From the NCBI RefSeq assembly GCF_937891065.1, contig NZ_CALAEQ010000008.1, positions 1 to 50,628 of the forward strand: a stretch of 50,628 nt of DNA, read 5' to 3'. This DNA comes from an uncultured Lutibacter sp. (GTDB lineage Bacteria; Bacteroidota; Bacteroidia; Flavobacteriales; Flavobacteriaceae). The notes beneath the pieces were generated by a model, which saw nothing but the letters and a program-made list of their open reading frames with translations, was not told the DNA's origin and searched no databases. Of this stretch, positions 17,383 through 28,866 are shown piece by piece. Every line of letters starts with the position of its first letter. Position 1 is the stretch's first letter. Position numbers and translations under genes: made by a program.

Positions 17383-18084
17383 TTAGTTCGAAATAATCCA
17401 ATAAACACCAAGAATAAAAGCAAACAACCCACTTGCCAATCTAATTCCTTTAAAAAAAGTTTCGTTATGGTCTTGTTTTGAGAATGTTGAAATTCTACCA
17501 ATTACCAATGCAAAAGAAATCATGGCAATTAATGTTCCTATTCCAAAGCCTATAATATATTTTGTTGAATCTATTTTTGAAGTAAAACCAATTACAGGAA
17601 GAAATAATAAAAAATGAGCAACACCAGCTAAACCATGTATAAAACCGACAGATAAGGAAGCTATAATACCTTGTTTTAACTTTGGATGCTTGTGATCGTG
17701 TGTATTTTCTAAGTTATGAAGATGCTGATGCTTGTGAATTACAGGATTATTATTACTATGGACATGAATATGTTTGTGATTCTTTTCTTCTTTAAAGAGT
17801 TTAAGAAATATCCATAATCCAAGCCCAATTAAAACTATTCCAACAAACTTTTCACTGTGTTTTGATATTTTTTCGATAGGTATTAAGTCTTTAAAAAATA
17901 AAAATAAAACCCCAATAGATAACATTCCTAATAAATGACCAATTCCCCAAAAAAGACCTACTTTCCAGGCTTTCTTTTTACTTTCAATAGCAAAAGGTGT
18001 TACAGCTGCTAAGTGATCTGGGCCTGAAATTACATGTAACATAGCTGCAATAATACCAGCAAAAAGAGGGAAAGTTAACTCCAT
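17383..18084 (-). CDS. Nickel/cobalt transporter, NicO/UreH-like
   Basis: This inner-membrane metal transporter has 233 residues and about six membrane spans. Helix 1 carries HVISGPDHLAAVTP (His17, GPDH at 21-24), related to the H-x4-DH signature of nickel/cobalt permeases. A central His-rich loop (about 115-155, for example HKHQHLHN) lies between helices 3 and 4, and the motif FIHGLAGVAHF follows. The position directly after hypE implies nickel supply for the hydrogenase. It is on the opposite strand, so it has its own promoter. Whether it imports nickel or handles another metal is inferred from context. Confidence 0.82.
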   Translation of the reverse strand: MELTFPLFAGIIAAMLHVISGPDHLAAVTPFAIESKKKAWKVGLFWGIGHLLGMLSIGVLFLFFKDLIPIEKISKHSEKFVGIVLIGLGLWIFLKLFKEEKNHKHIHVHSNNNPVIHKHQHLHNLENTHDHKHPKLKQGIIASLSVGFIHGLAGVAHFLLFLPVIGFTSKIDSTKYIIGFGIGTLIAMISFALVIGRISTFSKQDHNETFFKGIRLASGLFAFILGVYWIISN

Positions 18085-18258
18085 AATATGTACGTTTTCA
18101 AACTGATTTAGGTTTTTTGATAGAACGTATTTAGTTCATTAATTCAAAGTTAATTTTTTCTTTTGTTTTATCATACTTTATAAAGTTTAAAGATTTCAAA
18201 AGATTCTCTTATATATTGATGATAACAAACAAGAAAAAAAGTAATTATAAATTAATTT

Positions 18259-19128
18259 CTAATCATTTAGCATTCTTTTAGGCTCATTATTGTGATCAGT
18301 TTTTTTCTTTCTGTAATAGAATTCTATAAGTATAATAGTAATTACCATTGAAATGATTGATAGTATTGAACCTTCAAAGCCAAAAGCCCCTCCATTTAAT
18401 AAAGTTTTCTCAGTTAAATTAAATTCAATCAAAGAATAAGTGTCTTGTCCACTTACATTAAAGCCAAATAATGTTTGAAATAAATTCCAACTTAAATGTA
18501 AAGCAATTGGGAACCATAAATTTTTCGTGTGAATGTATGACAATCCTAAAAGTATTCCTGCTAAAAATAAATTAGTCAATGCAAATAAATCAATGTTAGG
18601 ATTAAAGCCGTGCATTAAAGAAAATAGAATTGAAGAAAGAATTAAGGCAATATATTTATTAAATGAAATCATTAAATTTCTTAAAACATATCCTCTTAAT
18701 AAAGCTTCCTCAACAATAGCTACAATTATGAATAGAAGAACAGAAATTACGATTTCTTTAGGATCAAAAATTAATCTCTGAAAAGTAATTTCACCAAGGG
18801 ATAATAACAGTAAATATCCGACACTCATAGTAATTAACCCAATTCCAATTCCTACGTTGAATTCCTTAAACCTATCCTTAATTTCAAATCCAAGTTTAAT
18901 CAATTTCTCTTTATCTAGATATTTCATAAAAAGCCATAAAACAAGAAATGTACCTAATAAATTAAAAAAACTTAAAGTTAGTTTTTGAAAGGATGTTTGG
19001 TCGATTTGATTTTGAGTTATATCAACCCCAGAAATTAAAGCTCCAATAAATTGGAATGCTCCAACTATAAATATATAAGGTAAAATAATCAGTAAAACTC
19101 TTTGCCACCCTCTGTGTTTGTTTACCAT
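18259..19128 (-). CDS. CPBP-family intramembrane metalloprotease
   Basis: This membrane protein of 289 residues has about eight hydrophobic segments and a CPBP (Abi/CAAX-protease-like) domain in its C-terminal half. The three motifs are EEALLRG (Glu140, Glu141, Arg145), FSLMHGF (His173) and IALHLSWN (His211, Asn215), all with the expected residues. Members cleave prenylated or other membrane substrates or serve in self-immunity; the bacterial substrate here is unknown. A small unknown gene lies 6 bases upstream on the same strand, so the two are probably co-transcribed. Confidence 0.85.
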   Translation of the reverse strand: MVNKHRGWQRVLLIILPYIFIVGAFQFIGALISGVDITQNQIDQTSFQKLTLSFFNLLGTFLVLWLFMKYLDKEKLIKLGFEIKDRFKEFNVGIGIGLITMSVGYLLLLSLGEITFQRLIFDPKEIVISVLLFIIVAIVEEALLRGYVLRNLMISFNKYIALILSSILFSLMHGFNPNIDLFALTNLFLAGILLGLSYIHTKNLWFPIALHLSWNLFQTLFGFNVSGQDTYSLIEFNLTEKTLLNGGAFGFEGSILSIISMVITIILIEFYYRKKKTDHNNEPKRMLND

Positions 19129-19134
19129 ATTTAG

Positions 19135-19389
19135 TTATATCTTTTTAATAGTTAGTATTTTATTGTCAACAAAAACTATACAATTAATATTGAAATATCC
19201 TCCTAAAGTAACTTTTATTTCTTTTCGTTCTCCTTTTTCATTGGTGATGTGCCCAGTTAAATTTGAGCCAGTAAAACCATATTTTTTATCTTGTAAATTA
19301 TCATTTACAAATAGCATTTCTCCATTAAACCATGTATTTACAACTCTTATTTCAGAATTTTCATATTTTCCAATCCATTCACTTTTCAT
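19135..19389 (-). CDS. Small conserved-looking hypothetical protein
   Basis: This 84-residue soluble protein has no signal peptide or membrane segment. It is predicted to be mostly beta strands, with EIRVVNTWFNGEMLFVNDN near the start and ITNEKGERKEIKVTLGG later. I do not recognise a characterised family, though similar short proteins occur in flavobacteria as far as I recall. It ends 6 bases before the CPBP protease start, which suggests an operon. An overlapping ORF on the plus strand has a less plausible composition, so I prefer this one. Confidence 0.6.
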   Translation of the reverse strand: MKSEWIGKYENSEIRVVNTWFNGEMLFVNDNLQDKKYGFTGSNLTGHITNEKGERKEIKVTLGGYFNINCIVFVDNKILTIKKI

Positions 19390-19478
19390 ATCTATTATTT
19401 TTTGTTTTATTATTGGTGTTTAATTATCTTCGTATGTTACATTTTTAATGCTACTTTTTAATCAATTAATTTTAATTA

Positions 19479-19498
19479 GCAATGGTTTCAAAATTTAT
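19479..19498. repeat. Direct repeat copy 1 flanking the GNAT gene
   Basis: GCAATGGTTTCAAAATTTAT at 19479-19498 overlaps the 3' end of the acetyltransferase gene. A similar copy lies just beyond the 5' end at 20020-20038. Confidence 0.4.
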
Positions 19499-19998
19499 TA
19501 ACTTTTTCTAAAAGCAAAAATTAATTCATCTAAATATTCTCCGTCTTTATATATGGTTTTCTCAAATTTTCCTTCCAGAATAAAACCTGCTTTTTCTAAA
19601 ACTTTCTGAGAACCAATATTTGTTCCGAAAGGTCGAGCAAAAATTCTCTCTATTTCAAAATTTTTAAATCCATAATCTATTATTTGTCTTACTGCCTCAC
19701 TCATAATTCCTTTTCCCCAATATGGCTCAGCTAACCAATACCCAAGTTCTGCATTTTTTTTATGAATATCTATTTGAAGATGTAATCCAATTCCTCCACA
19801 AGCTTCTCCATTAATTTCTATGGCAAAAATACTTATTGGATCGTTTTTAGTCGCCATTTGAATAAAAGCTTTTCCATTTTCTCTATAATACGGATGTGGA
19901 AATTGGTCGGTTAAATTTGCTGCAATTTTTTTATTATTAGCATATTTTACTAGGCTATCAACATCGTTTAGAGTCCATTTTCGCAATTTAAATTCCAT
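19498..19998 (-). CDS. GNAT-family N-acetyltransferase (RimJ/RimL-like)
   Basis: This acetyltransferase of 166 residues takes the start at 19998, giving MEFKLRKWTLND, the usual beginning of RimJ/RimL-type enzymes; an ATG at 20016 adds six residues. The acetyl-CoA-binding segment is YWLAEPYWGKGIMSEAVRQI, and the C-terminal motif GSQKVLEKAGFILEGK is typical of enzymes acting on protein N-termini or small amines. The substrate is not predictable. It is flanked by short direct repeats (19479-19498 and 20020-20038), which hints that it was gained as a unit. Confidence 0.85.
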   Translation of the reverse strand: MEFKLRKWTLNDVDSLVKYANNKKIAANLTDQFPHPYYRENGKAFIQMATKNDPISIFAIEINGEACGGIGLHLQIDIHKKNAELGYWLAEPYWGKGIMSEAVRQIIDYGFKNFEIERIFARPFGTNIGSQKVLEKAGFILEGKFEKTIYKDGEYLDELIFAFRKS

Positions 19999-20019
19999 AA
20001 TTTGTAGTTTTTGCAACTT

Positions 20020-20038
20020 GCAATGGTTTTGGATTTAT
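20020..20038. repeat. Direct repeat copy 2 flanking the GNAT gene
   Basis: GCAATGGTTTTGGATTTAT at 20020-20038 matches copy 1 at 19479 apart from a few bases. It lies about 20 bases upstream of the acetyltransferase start. Confidence 0.4.
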
Positions 20039-20406
20039 GATTTTTTGATAAAAAATTAGGTTAAATATACAGATTGTTTGTAGGATTTCCACAAAACAGC
20101 AACAAATTATAGCCATTGTTATTTGTGAGATAATTAATACTTATGATATAATTATAATAAAATGCTAAGAAGAATTGTTTTTTAATTTTTTTTCTGAAAA
20201 TTAACTAAAATTAATTGGGGTGTGTAATTACGATTCAAAGCTGGGGTTTATAACTTGAAGTTTGCTGATTCGAGTTCAGTCTACGCGACAAAAGTTACAA
20301 GAAGTTTCATCATAATTGTGAAGTTTTTTATTTAGGAAATGTAAAATTGAACCATTAAATCTTAAAACTTACATAAATTTAAGAATAACGTTTTGATAAT
20401 CCAGAA
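20039..20406. other. Gene-poor stretch with a tRNA-like relic
   Basis: No ORF here is convincing. At 20220-20286 the 3' part can fold like a T arm (GCTGA-TTCGAGT-TCAGT), and CTACGCG at its end can pair with TGTGTAA at the 5' end (six pairs, two of them G-U). The total is only about 67 bases and no good D or anticodon arm is visible. It could be a decayed tRNA or an attachment-site remnant. The rest is A/T-rich sequence without a clear promoter. Confidence 0.2.
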
Positions 20407-21639
20407 ATGAATGCTAATTTGCTCCTAAATTCCTTAAAGCCCCTTTTGAAAAAAAATATTAAAGTAATAGCCTCAACCCTTATAGTTGTTTTTAGTGGTT
20501 TCTTTCTCAGTAGTAATTCTGAAGCCTCTAAGAATGAAGTTGACTTAACAGCAACACCTATTACAATTCCATCTAAAGATGAATCCGCCATTTTAATAGA
20601 ACGATATCCTGAAAATGCAACAGAAAAGGTGCGCCATAAATTGGATTCATTATTAAAACGTATTAACAAAAGGCATGATTTCCACGGGGCAATATTGGTA
20701 GCGAAAAATGGAAAAATAATGTATAACAATCAGATTGGTTATGCAGATTTCAGAAATAAAGTACCACTAGATGAGGTGTCTATGTTTCAATTAGCTTCTG
20801 TAAGTAAACAATTCACTGCAGCAGCCATTATGTTATTGAATGAGAGAAATCAAATTCAGCTTACAGATACAGTAAATACTTATTTTCCAGACTTCCCTTA
20901 CGAAAATGTGACTATTAAAAATCTTCTAAATCATACTGCTGGATTGCCAAAATATTTTTGGGTTGCAGAGCATAAATGGCAACAAGAGAAAGCACCTTCG
21001 AATAGCGAAATGATGGAATTGTTAGAATCAAGTGATGTGCAGCGGTTCTTTAAACCAGGGCGAAATTTTGATTATTCCAATACCGGTTATTTTGTGCTGG
21101 CTTCTATTGTTGAAAAAGTTAGTGGTACTAGTTTTGGCGCTTTTTTAAAAAGCAACTTTTTTGATCCGCTACACATGGATAATACGTATGTATACAGTTT
21201 TGAAAATGATAGTATTAAAAAAAATCAATTGGATGGGTATAGATTATATAGAGGGTGGAGACATTTAAAAATTAACAATACCGTAAATGACGCTATTGTT
21301 GGTGATAAAAATGTATATGCTACTACTGAGGATTTGTTTAAGTGGACGCTTGGATTAAATAATGGGAAACTACTTTCTAAAGAGTCGTTAGGCCTTATGC
21401 ATTCGCAAGGAGAAACCGTTTACGGAAGAAAAATTCCATATGGTTTTGGGTTTCGGATTAATACAAAGGGGGAAAAAAGCATCTATCATTATGGTAAATG
21501 GAATGGTTTTAGTACAGGACTTACACAATATCTGGAAGACGATTTGATAGTTATCGTTTTAGAGCACACCAGTTATAATGCTATGAAATCCCTTAACATA
21601 AAAATAAAGAAAATTGTTACTGAAAATTTCGATGTTTAA
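20407..21639 (+). CDS. Serine hydrolase of the beta-lactamase / class C PBP family
   Basis: This 410-residue protein has an N-terminal membrane anchor or uncleaved signal (about 17-37). The active-site set is complete: SVSK (Ser131, Lys134), YSN (Tyr223-Asn225) and HYGKWNG near the C-terminus in place of KTG. Such proteins act as DD-peptidases, D-aminopeptidases or esterases in the periplasm; most are not antibiotic-inactivating lactamases. The gene is alone on the plus strand and converges on the lysO genes with an 11-base gap. A role in the neighbouring utilisation locus is possible but unproven. Confidence 0.85.
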   Translation: MNANLLLNSLKPLLKKNIKVIASTLIVVFSGFFLSSNSEASKNEVDLTATPITIPSKDESAILIERYPENATEKVRHKLDSLLKRINKRHDFHGAILVAKNGKIMYNNQIGYADFRNKVPLDEVSMFQLASVSKQFTAAAIMLLNERNQIQLTDTVNTYFPDFPYENVTIKNLLNHTAGLPKYFWVAEHKWQQEKAPSNSEMMELLESSDVQRFFKPGRNFDYSNTGYFVLASIVEKVSGTSFGAFLKSNFFDPLHMDNTYVYSFENDSIKKNQLDGYRLYRGWRHLKINNTVNDAIVGDKNVYATTEDLFKWTLGLNNGKLLSKESLGLMHSQGETVYGRKIPYGFGFRINTKGEKSIYHYGKWNGFSTGLTQYLEDDLIVIVLEHTSYNAMKSLNIKIKKIVTENFDV

Positions 21640-21650
21640 TTCTTATTTAT

Positions 21651-22256
21651 TTAAATAAATGTTAATATAAAAGGAACTAAAAATGGTACAATTATAGTTA
21701 ATACAACGCCACTAAAAACAGCTATAATTGCCCATTCTTTCCCTGTACTTTCTGAAATAATAGGCAAACAGGTATCCATTGAGGTGGCACCACCAGAAGC
21801 AATACCACCTAGTTTACCAAAATATTTCACGAAAAATGGTGTTGCTAAAAGCGTAATTATTTCTCTTGAGATATTAGACAATAAGGCGATAACACCTAAA
21901 GTTTCTCCGCTAATTTCTGTTATAAATATAGAAGACAAACTATAGTATCCAAATCCCGCAGCTACAGCCATAGCTTCTGTTATACTAATTTTAGAAATAA
22001 AAAAAGATGTTACTGCTGCGCCAATTAATGAACCTAAAATAACACATAGTGGAACTAGTATAATTTTAATTTTTGTTTCACGAATTACGCTAAGTGCATT
22101 ACTATCTGCCCCAATACCAATACCTACAAAAAGCATTAACGCATATAGTGAGTACATTGAAAAATCATTTTCCATCAAAAAATCTGGCAAGAATTTGTAT
22201 AGCCCTAAAACTACACCCACTATAAACATTAAAAGTATGATGATGCTATTTTTCAT
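21651..22256 (-). CDS. lysO: LysO-family lysine exporter, C-terminal subunit
   Basis: This matches the C-terminal two thirds of E. coli LysO (YbjE), an L-lysine exporter of the inner membrane. Recognisable segments are AMAVAAGFGYYSLSS, SNISREIITLL and GGATSMDTCLPI. The protein has 201 residues and about six membrane spans. I chose the ATG at 22256 because it overlaps the stop of the N-terminal subunit in the sequence ATGAAAAATAG, which allows coupled translation. With its partner it makes about 294 residues, matching single-chain LysO. The neighbourhood suggests lysine or hydroxylysine as cargo. Confidence 0.85.
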   Translation of the reverse strand: MKNSIIILLMFIVGVVLGLYKFLPDFLMENDFSMYSLYALMLFVGIGIGADSNALSVIRETKIKIILVPLCVILGSLIGAAVTSFFISKISITEAMAVAAGFGYYSLSSIFITEISGETLGVIALLSNISREIITLLATPFFVKYFGKLGGIASGGATSMDTCLPIISESTGKEWAIIAVFSGVVLTIIVPFLVPFILTFI

Positions 22257-22527
22257 TTTTTTGGATAAAGAATAATTTATAAGTGATGTACGCAAGAATT
22301 AGGCTTCCTAATATGGCTCCAAAAGTTATTAAAATAGCCTGAAAACCAATGTTGGCAATATTAGAAATAATTGTTTTATTTAAACCAACACCAATTCCTA
22401 AAAGAAATAATAACATGTAAATAATTAGTGTTGTAGCCTTGTTTGAAAATAGAATGAATTTGGTTTTATTTCTGAGAACATATCCAAGAATTAAACCTAT
22501 TGTCATTAATAGTAATACTGGTATCAT
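22246..22527 (-). CDS. LysO-family lysine exporter, N-terminal subunit
   Basis: This 93-residue membrane protein has three predicted helices and corresponds to the N-terminal third of LysO (DUF340), including the segment MLLFLLGIGVGLNKTI. It ends in NEK and its last 11 coding bases overlap the start of the C-terminal subunit in another frame. Two-gene LysO systems exist in the Bacteroidota, so I read this as a genuine split rather than a broken gene. It lies 157 bp downstream of the beta-galactosidase gene on the same strand, so read-through from the glycosidase operon is possible. Confidence 0.8.
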   Translation of the reverse strand: MIPVLLLMTIGLILGYVLRNKTKFILFSNKATTLIIYMLLFLLGIGVGLNKTIISNIANIGFQAILITFGAILGSLILAYITYKLFFIQKNEK

Positions 22528-22684
22528 ATTATTTAAGGTGATTATATTTAGATTTTAATTGAGTGTTTGCTCCGTTGTACAATCTACTTATTCTTTTTTG
22601 TAATTAAATAGAATGAGTGGAATTTTAGTTGTTTTTAGACAAGTGAGATAAAATTCTAATCACTATTTTTTATATTTCTTTTAA

Positions 22685-25831
<3,147 letters not shown>

Positions 25832-25835
25832 TTAA

Positions 25836-28800
25836 TTAAAATAATTGCATGAAATCTTCTGTGAATATTTTTTGTAAGTAGAATATCAATTCTTTAGCGT
25901 TTTCTTTCGAAAAAACTAACGGTGGTTTAATTTTTAAAACATTGTGGTCTGGTCCATCAATACTCATTAAAATGCCGTAATCCTTTATTCGATCTGCCAC
26001 GTATGTTGTTTGTGCCTCTAACGGATTTTTATTAGCGTCTACTAATTCAATTCCAATAAATAATCCTTGCCCACGAACATCTCCTATAATTGGAAAATCT
26101 TTAGCAAGTTTTTTTAATTCATTTTTTAAAAATTCACCAACTTTTAATCCGTTTTCCTGGAGTTTTTCTCGTTTTACAGTTTTTAGTACTTCTGTTGCAA
26201 TAGCACATGAAACTGGATTTCCGCCAAACGTATTGAAATATTCCATTCCGTTTGCAAATTTATCGGCAATTTCTTGAGTACAGGCAACCGCAGCAATTGG
26301 ATGTCCGTTTCCTAATGGTTTCCCAATAGTTACAATATCTGGAACTACATTATGTAATTGAAAACCCCAAAATGTTTTCCCCATTCTTCCACAACCTGTT
26401 TGAACTTCATCTGAAATACAAACACCTCCAGCTTTTCTAATTAATTTATAAGATTCCGATAGAAACTCATCTGGTAATTCAATTTGTCCACCGCAACTAA
26501 TTATTGGTTCAATAATAAAAGCGCAAACATTTCTACCTTTATATTGAACTTGTTCAATACATTTTTTAACTTCATGTGCATATAATTTTCCAGTGTTGCT
26601 TCCAGTATATTTCCCTCTAAAACTATCGGGTAATGAAAAAATATGAGTATGCTCTGGCGCTCCATTTCCACCTTTTCCATCAAATTTATAGGAGCTTATA
26701 TCAATACACACATTCGTGTTTCCATGATACCCAACTTCTGAAGCAATTATATCTTTTTCTCCTGTTGCAGCTTTTGCCATTCTAATGGCCAATTCATTGG
26801 CTTCACTACCAGAATTTACAAAATGTAATACATTTAATTCAGGCGGCAGTGTTTTTAACAATTCGAAGGTAAGATCATTTATGTTTTCGTGTAAATAGCG
26901 CGAATTTGTGTTTATCAAAGCCATTTGCTGCTGACCTGCTTTTACTACTGAAAAATGTTCATGACCCACATGTGCTACGTTATTTACTGTATCTAAATAT
27001 TTAGTGCCATTTGCATCCATTAAATACGCTCCAGCTCCACGAACCATTTTAATGGGTGTTTTATATTGCAGACTTAAACTTTTGCCTAAATGTTGTTTTC
27101 TGAAATTAATTAATTCAACATTTGAAGTTATTTTTTTAGCTTGAAGTCCTGTTGTTTTAAAAAATAAATTAGGGTTTGGACAAATACTTTTCCAAACTTC
27201 AATTTCATTAAAATTAGCAACTCCAGGAAAATCATTTTTAAAATTTAAAATCGAAAGCAATACTTGAAAATGTAAATGAGGCACCCAATTACCGTTTTCT
27301 TTCCTATTTCCTAAATAACCAATACAACTGTCTTTTTTTATTGAGTCTCCAACTTTTTTCTTGATAACACTTTCAATACTTAAATGTCCGTACAACGTAT
27401 AAAACTCAAAATTTTTAATGCTGTGTTTTAAAATTATAAGTCCGCCGTATAACTTATTCCCTGCATTATTATAAGAAACCACCACTTCGCCATCAAATAA
27501 TGCGTGAATTGGTGTTTGAGCAGGTAACCAAAAATCAACTCCTAAATGAATGGTTCGGCTTTCTCTTCCGTTATTTCCAATGGTATCAAAATCAGTAGAA
27601 GTATAAAGTGGACGAGGCTCTAAATAGCCTCCTGCAATTGTTTTTGACGAATTTTGAGTTTGTAATTTGTTGATTTTATATTCAAATAAATCTAAATCGT
27701 TGAATTCTTCTTGATGACCAATCCATGTGCTTGATACACTTAAATCTAGTAGTTGAATTTTATTTTTTTGAATAGTTGGAAATAAATCTGTTAGTTGAAA
27801 TTCATTTTCTGAAGCCCATTTTTCAAATGTTGCTTGTTTTGGATGCGGTGTAAAACCACAAGCTTGTCTGAAATTATAAAGGGCAAAATCAGCAGCAATG
27901 TTTCTCCATTTTTTTAAAACTTCCCAAGCAGGTTTTTCACTTATTAATAAATAGTGATTATCAGGTTCTTCAATTTTATTGATAGCAGAATTTGTTACTG
28001 AAATTATTAAACGCATTGCAACGGCGGTAAATAAATGTTCTAATTCATTTTCTTTTAAAGGAATAGAACTGTGATAACCTTTCACAATTGGCAAAGCAGC
28101 AGCTAAAGGGTTGTTATGCTCCATAATTGCATAAGCACAAGCAACTGCAACATCATTAATAATTTGAGTATGTATAGCATCGCCATAATCAATAACTGCT
28201 TTTACTGTAGGGTTTATTAAATTAGATGAAACAATAATATTATGATTGTTGGCGTCATTATGAACTACAGATTTTCTAAGTTTTATATAAGTATTTTGAC
28301 TAGCTTCAAATTTATTTTGAAAGTAAATAATAATTTCTTTTTCTTCACCTTTAAATAAATTTAAATGTTTTTTTGTCCACAAGGATTGAGCAATATCCCA
28401 AGCAAATTCTCTTTTAGCGGCAGGATGTTCAAATCCTTGTAAAGCTTTAGTTAATAAGCCACATTGTTCTCCTAAGCTATAATGAAGACTATTTAGTTTT
28501 GGGTTTACATTGTCCCAAATTCTTCCTGAAATCCATGTTAGTAATCGTACTTTTCTAATGTTGCCAAACTCATCTGTAATTTCCGATATTAAATTTCCTT
28601 TATCATCTTTTATTACTTGAGGAGTAATTAAAGCACCATTTTTTTCGACATATTGTAGCATTTTTTGATAAAAATCAAGGTATTTTAAATCTTCATTTGG
28701 TCTTGATATTTTTAGAATAAAACCCTCTTCATTTTCAACTTTAATTCTAAAATTAAAATCAACTTCTCCTGGAAGTTCTGATGCATTTCCTTTAATCTTA

Positions 28801-28862
28801 AAAAGTGTGAAAAGAATATTTTCAGCTTGTTCAGATGTTATTTTTAGATTGGCGTAATTCAT
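25836..28862 (-). CDS. Fusion: APH-fold kinase, M23 peptidase, class III aminotransferase-type lyase
   Basis: This 1008-residue protein has three complete domains and no signal peptide. Residues 1-340 form a choline/aminoglycoside-kinase fold with HNDANNHN (His201, Asp203, Asn208) and IDYGD (Asp225, Asp228). Residues about 430-540 are an M23 domain with all zinc ligands: HLGVD (His439, Asp443), YGH (His493) and HLH (His529, His531). Residues 595-1008 are a class III PLP enzyme with ISDEVQTG (Asp818) and PLP lysine 848 in TIGKPLGNG. The kinase and PLP domains resemble human hydroxylysine kinase (AGPHD1) and the ammonio-phospholyases AGXT2L1/AGXT2L2. The predicted job is to phosphorylate hydroxylysine (or ethanolamine) and eliminate phosphate and ammonia. 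It lies between the two glycosidases with gaps of 10 and 4 bases. Confidence 0.85.
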   Translation of the reverse strand: MNYANLKITSEQAENILFTLFKIKGNASELPGEVDFNFRIKVENEEGFILKISRPNEDLKYLDFYQKMLQYVEKNGALITPQVIKDDKGNLISEITDEFGNIRKVRLLTWISGRIWDNVNPKLNSLHYSLGEQCGLLTKALQGFEHPAAKREFAWDIAQSLWTKKHLNLFKGEEKEIIIYFQNKFEASQNTYIKLRKSVVHNDANNHNIIVSSNLINPTVKAVIDYGDAIHTQIINDVAVACAYAIMEHNNPLAAALPIVKGYHSSIPLKENELEHLFTAVAMRLIISVTNSAINKIEEPDNHYLLISEKPAWEVLKKWRNIAADFALYNFRQACGFTPHPKQATFEKWASENEFQLTDLFPTIQKNKIQLLDLSVSSTWIGHQEEFNDLDLFEYKINKLQTQNSSKTIAGGYLEPRPLYTSTDFDTIGNNGRESRTIHLGVDFWLPAQTPIHALFDGEVVVSYNNAGNKLYGGLIILKHSIKNFEFYTLYGHLSIESVIKKKVGDSIKKDSCIGYLGNRKENGNWVPHLHFQVLLSILNFKNDFPGVANFNEIEVWKSICPNPNLFFKTTGLQAKKITSNVELINFRKQHLGKSLSLQYKTPIKMVRGAGAYLMDANGTKYLDTVNNVAHVGHEHFSVVKAGQQQMALINTNSRYLHENINDLTFELLKTLPPELNVLHFVNSGSEANELAIRMAKAATGEKDIIASEVGYHGNTNVCIDISSYKFDGKGGNGAPEHTHIFSLPDSFRGKYTGSNTGKLYAHEVKKCIEQVQYKGRNVCAFIIEPIISCGGQIELPDEFLSESYKLIRKAGGVCISDEVQTGCGRMGKTFWGFQLHNVVPDIVTIGKPLGNGHPIAAVACTQEIADKFANGMEYFNTFGGNPVSCAIATEVLKTVKREKLQENGLKVGEFLKNELKKLAKDFPIIGDVRGQGLFIGIELVDANKNPLEAQTTYVADRIKDYGILMSIDGPDHNVLKIKPPLVFSKENAKELIFYLQKIFTEDFMQLF

Positions 28863-28866
28863 TTTA

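Noticed and set aside
19118-19423. Plus-strand ORF of 101 codons opposite the small unknown gene
   Set aside because: The minus-strand 84-residue frame has a balanced soluble composition and operon position; the plus-strand frame is Ile/Ser/Phe-rich and starts inside the protease gene.
20407-21639. Antibiotic-resistance beta-lactamase
   Set aside because: It has the SxxK/YSN/HYG set of generic serine hydrolases and an HYG rather than KTG motif; nothing points to drug hydrolysis.
21651-22527. Reading the two LysO pieces as a frameshifted pseudogene
   Set aside because: The pieces join at the natural domain border with overlapping start and stop, no sequence is missing, and split LysO systems occur in the Bacteroidota.
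27840-28862. Aminoglycoside phosphotransferase resistance gene
   Set aside because: The kinase domain is fused to M23 and class III PLP domains and sits in a catabolic operon, so a metabolic amino-alcohol or amino-acid kinase is far more likely.
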